Source: Candidatus Helarchaeota archaeon
Lineage (GTDB): Archaea; Asgardarchaeota; Lokiarchaeia; Helarchaeales; RDOG01
Direction: 5' to 3'
Length of the DNA: 64,000 nt
Assembly (NCBI GenBank): GCA_019058315.1
Contig: JAHPZH010000003.1
Coordinates: forward strand, 702,451 to 766,450
Shown here one piece after another: positions 27,967 through 35,185 of this stretch. A program made the position numbers and the translations under genes. The first letter of the stretch is position 1, and every line of letters begins with the position of its first letter. The notes under the pieces were generated by a model. That model made no database searches and was not told the origin of the DNA. It saw only the letters and a program-made list of their open reading frames with translations.

Positions 27967-28503
27967 TTATTCTATAAAATATTTTTTTATAAGATAAGAG
28001 GAAAATCCCTTATCATCCCTAAAATAATCATATTTATCTTCCTCACTCTCAAATCTTCGATCCTTATAAGTGCTTTCTACAATTGAATTAATAAATTCGA
28101 TAAAAAGATCGATATCTGATTTAAGTTCGTTAACTTCATGCCTTAATTTATCAACTAATTCTTTATTCTTAGGACTTTCAGTTAATTTTTTTGATACTCT
28201 CTTTCTCGATTGAGTCTGTAGCTCCAGTTTTTCCTTTTCTAGTTTTTGAACTTGAGTATTTAATTTTTTTAATTCATTATTAATTCCTATTATTTCTGAA
28301 AGATTTTGCATTGGAACCCACCAGATCCAAGATCCGCGATTTTTTGTCTGTTTTCCTTTAATTTTTCCCTCAATTGCTAATTTATCTAAACGGTTTTTTA
28401 TAATATGTCGTGGTTTTTTTAATAATTTGACAATTTCAGTTGTGGTATATGGTCTATTTGTATTTGAAAAAATTGATAAAATGTCTTGAATAATTTGAAC
28501 CAT
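27967..28503 (-). CDS. winged-helix regulator with long coiled coil
   Basis: Residues 1-65 form a winged helix-turn-helix (ILSIFSNTNRPYTTTEIVKLLKKPRHIIKNRLDKLAIEGKIKG...WIWWVP). A coiled coil of about 60 residues (70-150) rich in lysine, glutamate and leucine follows, then a C-terminal basic/aromatic end. It is probably a dimeric DNA-binding regulator. It is convergent with the giant fusion gene, ending 25 bases from it. A dyad-like site just ahead of its own start suggests autoregulation. The ATG has ggaga four bases upstream. Confidence 0.8.
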   Translation of the reverse strand: MVQIIQDILSIFSNTNRPYTTTEIVKLLKKPRHIIKNRLDKLAIEGKIKGKQTKNRGSWIWWVPMQNLSEIIGINNELKKLNTQVQKLEKEKLELQTQSRKRVSKKLTESPKNKELVDKLRHEVNELKSDIDLFIEFINSIVESTYKDRRFESEEDKYDYFRDDKGFSSYLIKKYFIE

Positions 28504-28520
28504 TTTTCTCCATCTTAACT

Positions 28521-28547
28521 TGTTAACTAACTAGTTAATGAACTAGT
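28521..28547. promoter_or_regulatory. dyad-like operator upstream of the winged-helix gene
   Basis: Around 28521-28547 the motif aactagt occurs twice, five bases apart, preceded by gttaacta; each copy is itself near-palindromic (actagt). The site begins 18 bases before the ATG of the winged-helix gene, a good place for autorepression. This is inferred from symmetry only. Confidence 0.35.
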
Positions 28548-28894
28548 GTTTTTTTAAATTTTTCTAATTACTTATTTTATCAAAGATCGCTACACCCCTA
28601 ATTGGATTCCTTGTATGTTTATTGTTCTATCTTTGCTCTCGTTAATCAATCAATTTAAAAGCAATTTATAATAAAACAACTAAGAAATAGAGTTTCCTTA
28701 TCCAATCTTGTGGTAAAACTCTTTTTCTGGACTTCTATTTTTACGATTTGAGACCGACATATTCGATTTTTCATCTCTAACGCACAAGGAAAAAGTGAGA
28801 TGGCTTAAGGAGTTTGAAAATTATAAATTTATAAGTTAAAAAGTTGATATATTTAGAAATAAGTAGTGTATCAAATCTAAAAATAAGGAGTTTT
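28548..28894. other. intergenic region with divergent promoters
   Basis: About 345 bases between the winged-helix gene and the small membrane protein contain no convincing coding frame. AT-rich boxes such as aatttataataaaac near 28660 could be promoters. Nothing else is recognised. Confidence 0.3.
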
Positions 28895-29371
28895 GTGGGT
28901 GTTAAAAAAATGAGAGGAGCAAAAACGTTAAGCACAATTTGTTTTTTTCTAGCATTTGGATACTTTATTTATAACTTACAAAATCTTGAACTTTATTATC
29001 CATTAATTTTACTCTTTCTCGGATTAGGAGCTTTATTTCTTATACTATCACCAACTGAAGCTATAGAGAAACAAACTGAGAAAATTTCAGTCTATGACCA
29101 AGACTATTTGGAAAGATATGGAGATAATAGTCAAATTGAAAATTATAACCAAAAAGATCATAAATATAGTATCGCAATTAGTAGAGCTTTTAAAAAAGTT
29201 GACGAAGCTCTGAAGATAAATCCAAATTTAACTATTGAAGAACAGCTTAAATTGGCTCAACTTGAAAAAACACAAGTCTCATGTCCAATTTGTAACAATT
29301 TCTTATTTGTATATTATAAATTTTTAGTCTATTGTTCAAATTGTGAGAAATTTATTTCAGAATTAAAATAA
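28895..29371 (+). CDS. two-helix membrane protein with C-terminal zinc ribbon
   Basis: Two membrane helices (TLSTICFFLAFGYFIYNL and YPLILLFLGLGALFLILS) near the start are followed by a charged helix. A cytosolic zinc ribbon at the end has two knuckles (CPICNN...YCSNCEKF). I start it at GTG 28895, four bases after an aaggag SD; ATG 28910 is the alternative. The frame is open further upstream, but that part looks non-coding. I do not recognise a family. It begins a run of small plus-strand genes that leads to a nuclease. Confidence 0.65.
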   Translation: MGVKKMRGAKTLSTICFFLAFGYFIYNLQNLELYYPLILLFLGLGALFLILSPTEAIEKQTEKISVYDQDYLERYGDNSQIENYNQKDHKYSIAISRAFKKVDEALKINPNLTIEEQLKLAQLEKTQVSCPICNNFLFVYYKFLVYCSNCEKFISELK

Positions 29372-29412
29372 TTTTCAAATGATATTTTATATTTGATGTA
29401 GGAGGTGAGTTA

Positions 29413-29523
29413 ATGGATGAATATTCAACGGGAAAGAAAGTAGCTGCAGCCATCGGGGCAATTTTACTAATCTTGTTTGGAATTATTATGATATATGTTA
29501 CTATATTTGGGTTTCCGAGGTAA
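29413..29523 (+). CDS. 36-residue single-pass membrane peptide
   Basis: A strong SD (ggaggtg, 29401-29407) precedes ATG by five bases. The peptide is a single membrane helix (KKVAAAIGAILLILFGIIMI) with a short polar start. It lies 41 bases after the zinc-ribbon membrane protein and before a nuclease, so it may be a partner or a toxin-like peptide of that cluster. No known family is recognised. Confidence 0.55.
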   Translation: MDEYSTGKKVAAAIGAILLILFGIIMIYVTIFGFPR

Positions 29524-29546
29524 AAACTTGGGATCTACTTCCAAAA

Positions 29547-29684
29547 ATGATGATGAATCGGGGGTTATCTCTTATGAATTTCAACATTAGTAAAGGGTTG
29601 GAAAAGGAGGATGAGTTTTTGGAAGGCAAATATTTATCGAGTCTAAAGATAACTGAGTATAATCATAAGGAGTTGTTTATTTGA
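29547..29684 (+). CDS. 45-residue hypothetical protein coupled to the PD-(D/E)XK gene
   Basis: The frame starts with three consecutive ATG codons and ends in a TGA that overlaps the TTG start of the next gene (ttga), a typical coupled arrangement. The product is charged (EKEDEFLEGKYLSS) and has no recognised fold. An aaggag SD for the next gene lies within its end. Confidence 0.45.
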   Translation: MMMNRGLSLMNFNISKGLEKEDEFLEGKYLSSLKITEYNHKELFI

Positions 29685-30652
29685 TTAATAATAATGAATT
29701 CATTCCAGATTCAACAGAAAAAAAACAACTGGTAATTGATCTAAATAAGAAATTATATTCAAGAAAATCATTTCCCACAAGAATTTATTACCAATATGGT
29801 GTCATTAGTGGTCAAAAAGCTGTAAGATTATATATTGATGATGAGCTTATTGCCACGAGGAAGTGTAAATCTTATCAAAATGAGGAAGACGCTGCTTTTG
29901 CGGCTCTTCTATTAAGATTTTCTCATTTAGAAGATTGTGGTGTTCAAAGTCTAAATTCTGCCCGATCCCAACGTGAAAAAACTCTTAAAGCAATTGTCCA
30001 AGAGATTTTTAATTCAATTGGTTATAAAGAGATACAAAATCCCCTATACGGATATCGTCCTGACCTAGTTTTTGAAAATGATAATCACACTTTAATACTT
30101 GAATTAAAGGCGTTCTATAAAGATACTATTGTAGCAGAGCCTCAGATAGGTCAAATTGCAAAGTATGGTCTTGCTTCAACAGAATTAGAGGTTAAGAACA
30201 AGATTCGTTTATTATTAATTACCACAGGAAAATTAATACAGATTCCAGATGCAATTTTTTTTCAAAATGACGACCCTGATGTTAAAGAATTTGCTGAAAA
30301 AAGGTATGGTTCCTTAATAAAAGGGATTATAAATCCAACATATTTAGACGAATGGGAACGACTGTGGATGTATAGGAAATTTCTAAATAATTTTTGGAAA
30401 AAAATCACATTTCCTAGATGGAGTGATGAAAACTGGAAACAAATACGATTTAAGATAAAACAAATTCTTAATATGGAGGAATTCAACAAGTTTATACAAA
30501 TGAAAGAAAAAATACTAATAGGATTCATTTCAGAAATTGGATTAAAACAAATTCTAAAGCATTTAAATAAATCAAAAATGATTGATAAATTGCTTAAACT
30601 TGTAAATACTCGATTAGAAAATTTAATTATTAATAAGGATATATTGGCTTAA
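29681..30652 (+). CDS. PD-(D/E)XK nuclease-fold protein
   Basis: This 323-residue protein shows the restriction-endonuclease core: P127-D128 in YRPDLVF, E141-L-K143 in LILELKAF, then glutamines 155 and 158 in EPQIGQIAKYG, the common order of this superfamily. The N-terminal 100 residues contain an alpha/beta DNA-contacting part with a basic hairpin. The C-terminal 130 residues are helical and basic. It is probably a DNA-cutting effector or a repair nuclease. The TTG start follows an aaggag SD and overlaps the preceding small gene. The substrate is unknown. Confidence 0.8.
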   Translation: MINNNEFIPDSTEKKQLVIDLNKKLYSRKSFPTRIYYQYGVISGQKAVRLYIDDELIATRKCKSYQNEEDAAFAALLLRFSHLEDCGVQSLNSARSQREKTLKAIVQEIFNSIGYKEIQNPLYGYRPDLVFENDNHTLILELKAFYKDTIVAEPQIGQIAKYGLASTELEVKNKIRLLLITTGKLIQIPDAIFFQNDDPDVKEFAEKRYGSLIKGIINPTYLDEWERLWMYRKFLNNFWKKITFPRWSDENWKQIRFKIKQILNMEEFNKFIQMKEKILIGFISEIGLKQILKHLNKSKMIDKLLKLVNTRLENLIINKDILA

Positions 30653-30962
30653 TCATTTAATTTATCTATATGAACATATTATTTAAGTTTAAATATCTAT
30701 TTTATTAAAAATAATTAGAAAAATGTAGGTAAAAAAAGAGCCCAACCCTCGTAATCTACTTTTTAACCCCCTCCTCCCTACATTCCCCTTTTTAACGAGG
30801 GTTGGGTTCACCAAAATGCATATTTAAGGTCAGAGCATTCAAATTAATTAAAAAGTTAAAAATGTTAAAAAAGTTAAAATGTTTAAGAAATTTAAAAAGT
30901 TTAAAATTTTAAAAATCTTAAAAAATTTAAATAAATTAAGAATTTTAAAAAATTGAAAAACA
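30653..30962. other. origin-like non-coding region: long inverted repeat plus AT-rich short repeats
   Basis: This 310-base gap has two unusual parts. First, a perfect 12-base inverted repeat (cccaaccctcgt, 30741-30752, with its complement at 30795-30806) brackets a 42-base loop that is nearly all pyrimidines. Second, from about 30840 to 30955 there are roughly ten short A/T units of the form aaaa(a)gttaaaa or aaaatttaaa. A duplicated ribbon-helix-helix protein begins right after. The arrangement resembles a plasmid-type origin or partition site, which is inference. Confidence 0.45.
30741..30806. repeat. 12-base perfect inverted repeat with polypyrimidine loop
   Basis: The arms cccaaccctcgt (30741-30752) and acgagggttggg (30795-30806) are exact complements. 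The loop contains ttttt-aacccc and cccctttttaa as a mirrored pair, so one strand is almost all C and T. It could be a cruciform or triplex-forming element, or a transcription terminator for the nuclease operon. Confidence 0.6.
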
Positions 30963-31379
30963 TTGAGCCAACACATTCCTATGAAAGAAGCTACACACGA
31001 TAGACTCGTAGCACTGAAAGGAAAACTAAGAGCGAAGAAAACTCATAGGAATTTCGGAAAAAATATGAGCGAGGTCCTACATTTCTTACTTCGTTATTTT
31101 TCTTTTGGCGAATCAGAAAGGAACCAGAATAAAGATCTTGAAGATATGTTTCAACAACTTACCTTACCTGATAGTGAGGATAAAAAGTTGGATAAACATA
31201 TTGCTGTGACCAAGGCGGTCTATGATAAGACCGTAACACTGCAAGGAAATTTACTAGCAAGTGAAACTCATAGAATATTTGGGAAATCCTTCAATAATGT
31301 TATTGAGTTGTTATTAGATTATTTTTATACTGATCAAGAAAGACAGTCTGGGAAGGGTAAGACCTTTCTTGATGAATAA
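30963..31379 (+). CDS. tandem ribbon-helix-helix (CopG/VapB-like) DNA-binding protein
   Basis: The 138-residue protein contains two copies of one unit: IPMKEATHDRLVALKGKL...KNMSEVLHFLLRYF (about 6-46) and IAVTKAVYDKTVTLQGNL...KSFNNVIELLLDYF (about 79-119). Each has the strand-helix-helix pattern of RHH antitoxins and plasmid copy-control proteins; two in one chain would make a covalent dimer. It follows the AT-rich repeat region directly, so it may bind there. The start is TTG at 30963 or ATG at 30981; neither has a clear SD. Confidence 0.72.
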   Translation: MSQHIPMKEATHDRLVALKGKLRAKKTHRNFGKNMSEVLHFLLRYFSFGESERNQNKDLEDMFQQLTLPDSEDKKLDKHIAVTKAVYDKTVTLQGNLLASETHRIFGKSFNNVIELLLDYFYTDQERQSGKGKTFLDE

Positions 31380-31392
31380 TAATATAAATTTC

Positions 31393-31905
31393 TCAAGATA
31401 TTTTATTATAAATCCAACCAACAAAACCGAACACATTTCTAAACATAAGAAGATGTTCACCCATTTGAATGCGTTCTCCGCCATGAACTATTCTATTCCT
31501 TAAATCGATTAACTGTTCTAAAGTTTCATAAAATGTAGGTTCATAATAATCTCTAGCTTTTAGAATTTTAAGACATTTTCTTAATGATTTTGGATCTTCG
31601 TAAATATTCAAGTCTTTCTCTATATGTAATTTTAACTCTCTCTCAAGAATTCTTGCACATATCATTGCTGTCGCGTTCCAAAATGCCCCTCCAAGACAAC
31701 CTAACGCCTCATCAAGATCCTTGATTAACTCACTATCCATTTGTAAAAATAGGGGATCGGGAAACACATCTTGACATCTTAAGTTTTTTTCTTTCACGGA
31801 TAGAGGAGTTAAGAGTGCTATTGAATCCAACATTTTATTAAAACAAATCTTACAAATACGAACTTTAGATATTACGTTTAAGTCACAAGTTTCGCATTTA
31901 ACCAT
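31393..31905 (-). CDS. zinc-finger plus HEPN-like (DUF4145-type) protein
   Basis: Residues 1-25 carry two CxxC pairs (CETC and CKIC). The rest is helical and ends in a HEPN-like motif: R136-N-R-I-V-H141 (LRNRIVHGG), the RxxxxH of HEPN ribonucleases and DUF4145 proteins. Such proteins are RNases or toxin-like effectors common in defence islands. At 170 residues it is compact. It is convergent with the RHH gene, 13 bases away. No obvious antitoxin partner lies next to it unless the 64-residue protein upstream serves. Confidence 0.75.
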   Translation of the reverse strand: MVKCETCDLNVISKVRICKICFNKMLDSIALLTPLSVKEKNLRCQDVFPDPLFLQMDSELIKDLDEALGCLGGAFWNATAMICARILERELKLHIEKDLNIYEDPKSLRKCLKILKARDYYEPTFYETLEQLIDLRNRIVHGGERIQMGEHLLMFRNVFGFVGWIYNKIS

Positions 31906-31967
31906 ATTTTTCAGACTTCTCTATTATTTTTCCATAAAAGATATTGAGTGAACATACGTTCTCTCTT

Positions 31968-32162
31968 CTAATAATGTTTTCTCTCGTATCTTATTAATGC
32001 ACCATTTAATGGAAAGTAAAAAGCATCCTCTGTCTTAAAAATCGTCTTGATATCATTAATTTTCGCTATTTTGGTAAATTCATCTTTATCTTCAACAGTT
32101 AACATCAAACTTCCTGTGTGTTTTTTGGCTTTAATTATAAGAATTTTAGATTTTTTCTCCAA
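31968..32162 (-). CDS. 64-residue hypothetical protein
   Basis: The TTG start at 32162 has a strong ggaggtg SD seven bases upstream. The small protein appears to be all-beta with alternating basic strands (ILIIKAKKHTGSLMLTVEDKDEF). It lies about 60 bases upstream of the HEPN gene on the same strand and may be its partner. No family is recognised. Confidence 0.5.
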   Translation of the reverse strand: MEKKSKILIIKAKKHTGSLMLTVEDKDEFTKIAKINDIKTIFKTEDAFYFPLNGALIRYERKHY

Positions 32163-32200
32163 ATTTTAACACCTCCAACTTCAGCAAATCATTCCCATTT

Positions 32201-32395
32201 TTAGGATTTTTTTTCTTTTTCAAGTAGTGCTAATGATAGTGTAGGACTTAATGTACAAATTAAAACTATTACAATTAAAAGATTAGATGGTAAATTGCTA
32301 AAAAATCCGTAATATATCAAAATAACATATAAAATAACATTACTGGCTATCAATTGAATTAAAACATAATATACCATTCGGTTCTGTTTAAACAT
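32201..32395 (-). CDS. small two-helix membrane protein
   Basis: There are two hydrophobic helices (MVYYVLIQLIASNVILYVIL and LLIVIVLICTLSPTLSLALL) in 64 residues with a basic end. I choose ATG 32395 because tggagga lies seven bases before it; an upstream in-frame ATG at 32437 lacks an SD. No family is recognised. Confidence 0.5.
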   Translation of the reverse strand: MFKQNRMVYYVLIQLIASNVILYVILIYYGFFSNLPSNLLIVIVLICTLSPTLSLALLEKEKKS

Positions 32396-32480
32396 AACAA
32401 ATCCTCCATTAATAATTTCGTTATTTTTATTTATCATAAGGTCTTTTAAATTTTTTAAAAATAATACAAATCATTACCTT

Positions 32481-32642
32481 ATGACATATAAAATTGAATA
32501 TTTTTATTTTGATTACAGTTTGGTCTTAACGTGTGAATGTGGTAGAGTTTCTAAGCAATTCGGTTCGAACCATACCAATACATTCAAGTGTCCGTGCGGG
32601 TTAACCTATAAAGTGTTGCCAGAAGTAGTTAAAATTAAATAA
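32481..32642 (+). CDS. 53-residue CxC...CxC zinc protein, copy 1
   Basis: The protein has cysteines at 18, 20, 37 and 39 (TCECGR and KCPCGL), consistent with one zinc site. A second copy lies at 33046 and a decayed third at 34972. Copies 1 and 2 are almost identical in DNA, and several of their differences are silent third-position changes, which argues that it is a real gene under selection. It sits among the PH-like/zinc-ribbon family genes. The function is unknown. Confidence 0.7.
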   Translation: MTYKIEYFYFDYSLVLTCECGRVSKQFGSNHTNTFKCPCGLTYKVLPEVVKIK

Positions 32643-32700
32643 TTATAATACTATATTATTATACATCCTTAACTTATTCATGGTTGGTGGAGGTGAAAAC

Positions 32701-32904
32701 TTGGAGAAAAGAAAAGATAAAAAATTAAATACTTTTGAATGCAAGCAATGTCCTGTTTGTGGCTCAAAAAATTTTAGTGAAAAAAAGAAACTTAAAATTT
32801 ACCGTTGGAAAAGGGGACGACCTTGGAATATAATATTTACAGTTCTAATTTGTCAAGATTGTTCCTATGCAATGTTTTTTTACACTGAAGGAGAGTTTGA
32901 GTGA
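32701..32904 (+). CDS. 67-residue zinc-ribbon protein
   Basis: The TTG start at 32701 follows ggaggtg by five bases, so I prefer it to the ATG at 32680. Two knuckles (CPVCGS and CQDCSY) flank a basic stretch (KKKLKIYRWKRGRPW), giving a small nucleic-acid-binding-type zinc ribbon with an aromatic end. Its stop overlaps the ATG of the next small gene. Confidence 0.6.
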   Translation: MEKRKDKKLNTFECKQCPVCGSKNFSEKKKLKIYRWKRGRPWNIIFTVLICQDCSYAMFFYTEGEFE

Positions 32905-33014
32905 TGAAAAGACTATACTCCTACTTACCTGTATTTTTCAAAGGGGGGATGCTAGGAGTAATAATTTTAGATAATATTATAAAGAGAAATCTAAGAAGCA
33001 GCACACTCATCTAA
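32904..33014 (+). CDS. 36-residue peptide coupled to the zinc-ribbon gene
   Basis: The ATG overlaps the preceding stop codon (tgatg). The peptide is hydrophobic in the middle (FFKGGMLGVIILDNII) with basic ends. It could be a membrane-active peptide, or a non-functional frame. The support is only the overlap. Confidence 0.35.
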   Translation: MKRLYSYLPVFFKGGMLGVIILDNIIKRNLRSSTLI

Positions 33015-33045
33015 ATATAAATAGATGATGGTATAACATTACCTT

Positions 33046-33207
33046 ATGACGTATAAAATTGAATATTTTTATTTTGATTACAGTTTGGTATTAACGTGTT
33101 CATGTGGTAGAGTTTCTAAGCAATTCGGTTCGAACCATACCAATACGTTCAAGTGTTCGTGCGGATTAACATTTAAAGTGTTGCCAGAAGTAGTTAAAAT
33201 TAAATAA
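33046..33207 (+). CDS. 53-residue CxC...CxC zinc protein, copy 2
   Basis: This copy differs from copy 1 (32481) at a few codons, most of them silent, and keeps all four cysteines (TCSCGR and KCSCGL). Even the 15 bases before ATG are conserved between the two. It lies just upstream of the first PH-like/zinc-ribbon gene. Confidence 0.7.
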   Translation: MTYKIEYFYFDYSLVLTCSCGRVSKQFGSNHTNTFKCSCGLTFKVLPEVVKIK

Positions 33208-33331
33208 AAGGTTTATCTCAACAAAAAATTTAATAATTATAAACGACAATTTTTTAATCACAAGCTATTAGAGAGGGCATATTGTAATTGCGCTTTAAGA
33301 GCTTAAATTCTATTATTTCATGAGGGTTAGA

Positions 33332-33892
33332 ATGGATAGATCAAAATTTTTATTCTTAACAACTAAACACGGGAGACTTTCATTCGAAAGACCACCTAAG
33401 GGAATGAAAGATGTTATAATTGCAATTACCAGAAAAAATTTAGAGATAAAATCTAAAAAAACAGGAGAAATAAAGAAAATTCCTCTCAAACAGATAGAAA
33501 TGGCAGAAAAAATAGATAGTTCAAAAACTAGCTATGTAGGAACAGCCTTGTTTGGGACACCTCCGACTCAAGATAGAAAAATATACACAAAAATAATAGC
33601 TAAAAAAAGAAAACCTTTTTATATTACATTTATAAGTGGAATGTCTGGTTGGCAAGTGGATTTACACGATGAGTTCTATTCAATTTTGAAATCTAGAATT
33701 GATAAAATAGAAAAAGAAAGCGAATTACAAAAGTTAAAAGAATTGCAAAAACCCACCAATGTTTTTTATATAAATATTCCACCACAGACAAAATTAGCAG
33801 CTTTAAAATGTCCTTCATGCCAAGCACCATTAGAATATATGCCCCCTTGTAAATGTGAGCATTGTGGAGTCATGATTGAGTTAATGAAATAA
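33332..33892 (+). CDS. PH-like domain plus C-terminal zinc ribbon, paralogue A
   Basis: Residues 1-125 form a PH/GRAM-like beta domain (KHGRLSFERPPKG...IDSSKTSYVGTALFGTPP...FISGMSGWQVDLHDEFY). A charged helix follows, then the family tail: FYINIPPQTKLAALKC, two zinc knuckles (CPSC, CEHC) and IELMK. Two neighbours share this tail almost word for word. The ATG at 33332 has aggg five bases before it. I do not know a function. The domain pair suggests membrane- or protein-docking with a zinc-ribbon reader. Confidence 0.75.
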   Translation: MDRSKFLFLTTKHGRLSFERPPKGMKDVIIAITRKNLEIKSKKTGEIKKIPLKQIEMAEKIDSSKTSYVGTALFGTPPTQDRKIYTKIIAKKRKPFYITFISGMSGWQVDLHDEFYSILKSRIDKIEKESELQKLKELQKPTNVFYINIPPQTKLAALKCPSCQAPLEYMPPCKCEHCGVMIELMK

Positions 33893-33895
33893 AAA

Positions 33896-34048
33896 ATGGG
33901 ATCAAAGGGAATGTCTGAAATTACTCTATTTGAAGCAGCTCGACATTGTTATTATTCATTAGAACCTAAGGGAGATAAAATCGATGTCTTTCTCAAAATC
34001 ACTAAAAATGAGTTAAAAATTTGGGTTAAGGTGCTCGATAAAGATTAG
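33896..34048 (+). CDS. 50-residue hypothetical protein
   Basis: An open frame from ATG 33896 begins three bases after the stop of paralogue A. The product has a helix-strand pattern (FEAARHCYYSLEPKGDKIDV, then FLKITKNELKIWVKVL) with sensible codon use. No family is recognised, and confidence rests on position and composition. Confidence 0.4.
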   Translation: MGSKGMSEITLFEAARHCYYSLEPKGDKIDVFLKITKNELKIWVKVLDKD

Positions 34049-34104
34049 CCATAAGAGATTAAAGGTTAAATGTGAATGATAAAAATAAATGGGAGTAACA
34101 CACC

Positions 34105-34881
34105 TTGAAAGAATTTCTTGAACGATTGGAATGGATGAAAATAAACAAAATCAAAAATAATTCAGAAAAAAATGCACTAGTTGAGTTAAAAAATAGATAC
34201 GGATTACAAAATGAAGACTTTGAATTGGATAAAAGTGGTCATATAATAAAACTGAAAATAATCGGCAAGAAATTACATTTAATTCCAGAAATTTTAAGTG
34301 TCTTTTCCCAGTTACAAGATTTGAATCTTTCAAATAATGAAATTGTGAAAATAGAAAAGCTTGAAAATTTAACCCAATTAAAAGAATTAGACCTTAGTAA
34401 AAATCAGATAACAAAGATATCGGGTCTAGAAGACTTTACTAAGTTCCGAAAATTAGATCTTATGGGAAATCCTCTAGAGAAAGAAGATCAAGTTGTATAT
34501 AAAAAGGGAATAGCTACAGTAATTAAATATTGCCAAAAAAATAAAAGAATAGAGCTATTTAAAAAAAACTTACTTGATTATATTGCTCCTTATGATGAAA
34601 TGACATTTAAAAAAATAGCAGATCATTTCGAATTGGATGTGCTATTTGTTGAAAATGAGATTAAAAATATGTTAGAAAGTAAAAAAATTATTGGCAGATT
34701 GTTTCCTGATAAAATTATCTTAAGAGAATTAAGTCCGAAAATCGATCAGACTGTATATATAACAATTCCACCTAAAACAAAATTGACTGCCTTAAAATGT
34801 CCTTCTTGTCAAGCACCCCTAGAATACATACCTCCCTGTAAATGTGAGCATTGTGGGGTTATGATTGAATTAATGAAATAA
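34105..34881 (+). CDS. leucine-rich-repeat plus winged-helix plus zinc-ribbon protein, paralogue B tail
   Basis: Residues 35-125 are leucine-rich repeats of the SDS22-like type (LQDLNLSNNEIVKIEKLENL, LKELDLSKNQITKISGLEDF, FRKLDLMGNPLE). Residues 150-205 form a winged-helix/PCI-like unit (MTFKKIADHFELDVLFVENEI...KKIIGRL). The last 45 residues are the same zinc-ribbon tail as paralogues A and C. SDS22-type LRRs and this type of winged helix are both common in Asgard archaea. The start is TTG at 34105. It is probably a protein-interaction adaptor. Confidence 0.8.
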   Translation: MKEFLERLEWMKINKIKNNSEKNALVELKNRYGLQNEDFELDKSGHIIKLKIIGKKLHLIPEILSVFSQLQDLNLSNNEIVKIEKLENLTQLKELDLSKNQITKISGLEDFTKFRKLDLMGNPLEKEDQVVYKKGIATVIKYCQKNKRIELFKKNLLDYIAPYDEMTFKKIADHFELDVLFVENEIKNMLESKKIIGRLFPDKIILRELSPKIDQTVYITIPPKTKLTALKCPSCQAPLEYIPPCKCEHCGVMIELMK

Positions 34882-34971
34882 GAGAAGAAATTTTATGTTT
34901 AATACGGTTGGTACATAAATGATCCCCGTTGGCATCCTGAACAATGTTTAGATGATGAAAATATAGTAACT
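34882..34971 (+). other. possible remnant with a GWY..DP phrase
   Basis: Between the LRR gene and the third zinc-protein copy, one frame reads YGWYINDPRWHPEQCLDDEN without a start, right after a stop. The phrase looks protein-like, but there is no full gene. It may be the relic of a lost domain. Confidence 0.2.
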
Positions 34972-35091
34972 ACATATATTAACTTGTGCATGTGGTAGAG
35001 TATCCAAGCAATTAGGTTTGAACCATACAAATACATTCAAGTGTCCGTACGGGTTAACATATAAAGTGTTGCCGGAAGTAGTTAAAATTTA
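34972..35091 (+). pseudogene. decayed third copy of the CxC...CxC zinc protein
   Basis: The sequence matches copies 1 and 2 from the cysteine motif onward but has lost the first 15 codons and the start. It has changed the last cysteine to tyrosine (tgtccgtac) and ends in a taa one codon earlier than the others. It lies directly upstream of paralogue C, as copy 2 lies upstream of paralogue A. Confidence 0.7.
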
Positions 35092-35185
35092 ATAATTATA
35101 CATATTAATAATAATTGATATATTAATTCAAAGATTATTTGAGGATCTTTTTTGAGGAGAAAATTATGAAATGGAGGTTTAAACC

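Noticed and set aside
30840..30955. A/T short repeats as a CRISPR array
   Set aside because: Units are only 8-12 bases, irregular, with no unique spacers of constant length.
32540..32580. T-arm-like ggttcgaacc inside the small zinc-protein genes (also at 33120)
   Set aside because: It lies in a conserved reading frame repeated three times, the third copy breaks the motif, and no acceptor or anticodon arms can be folded around it.
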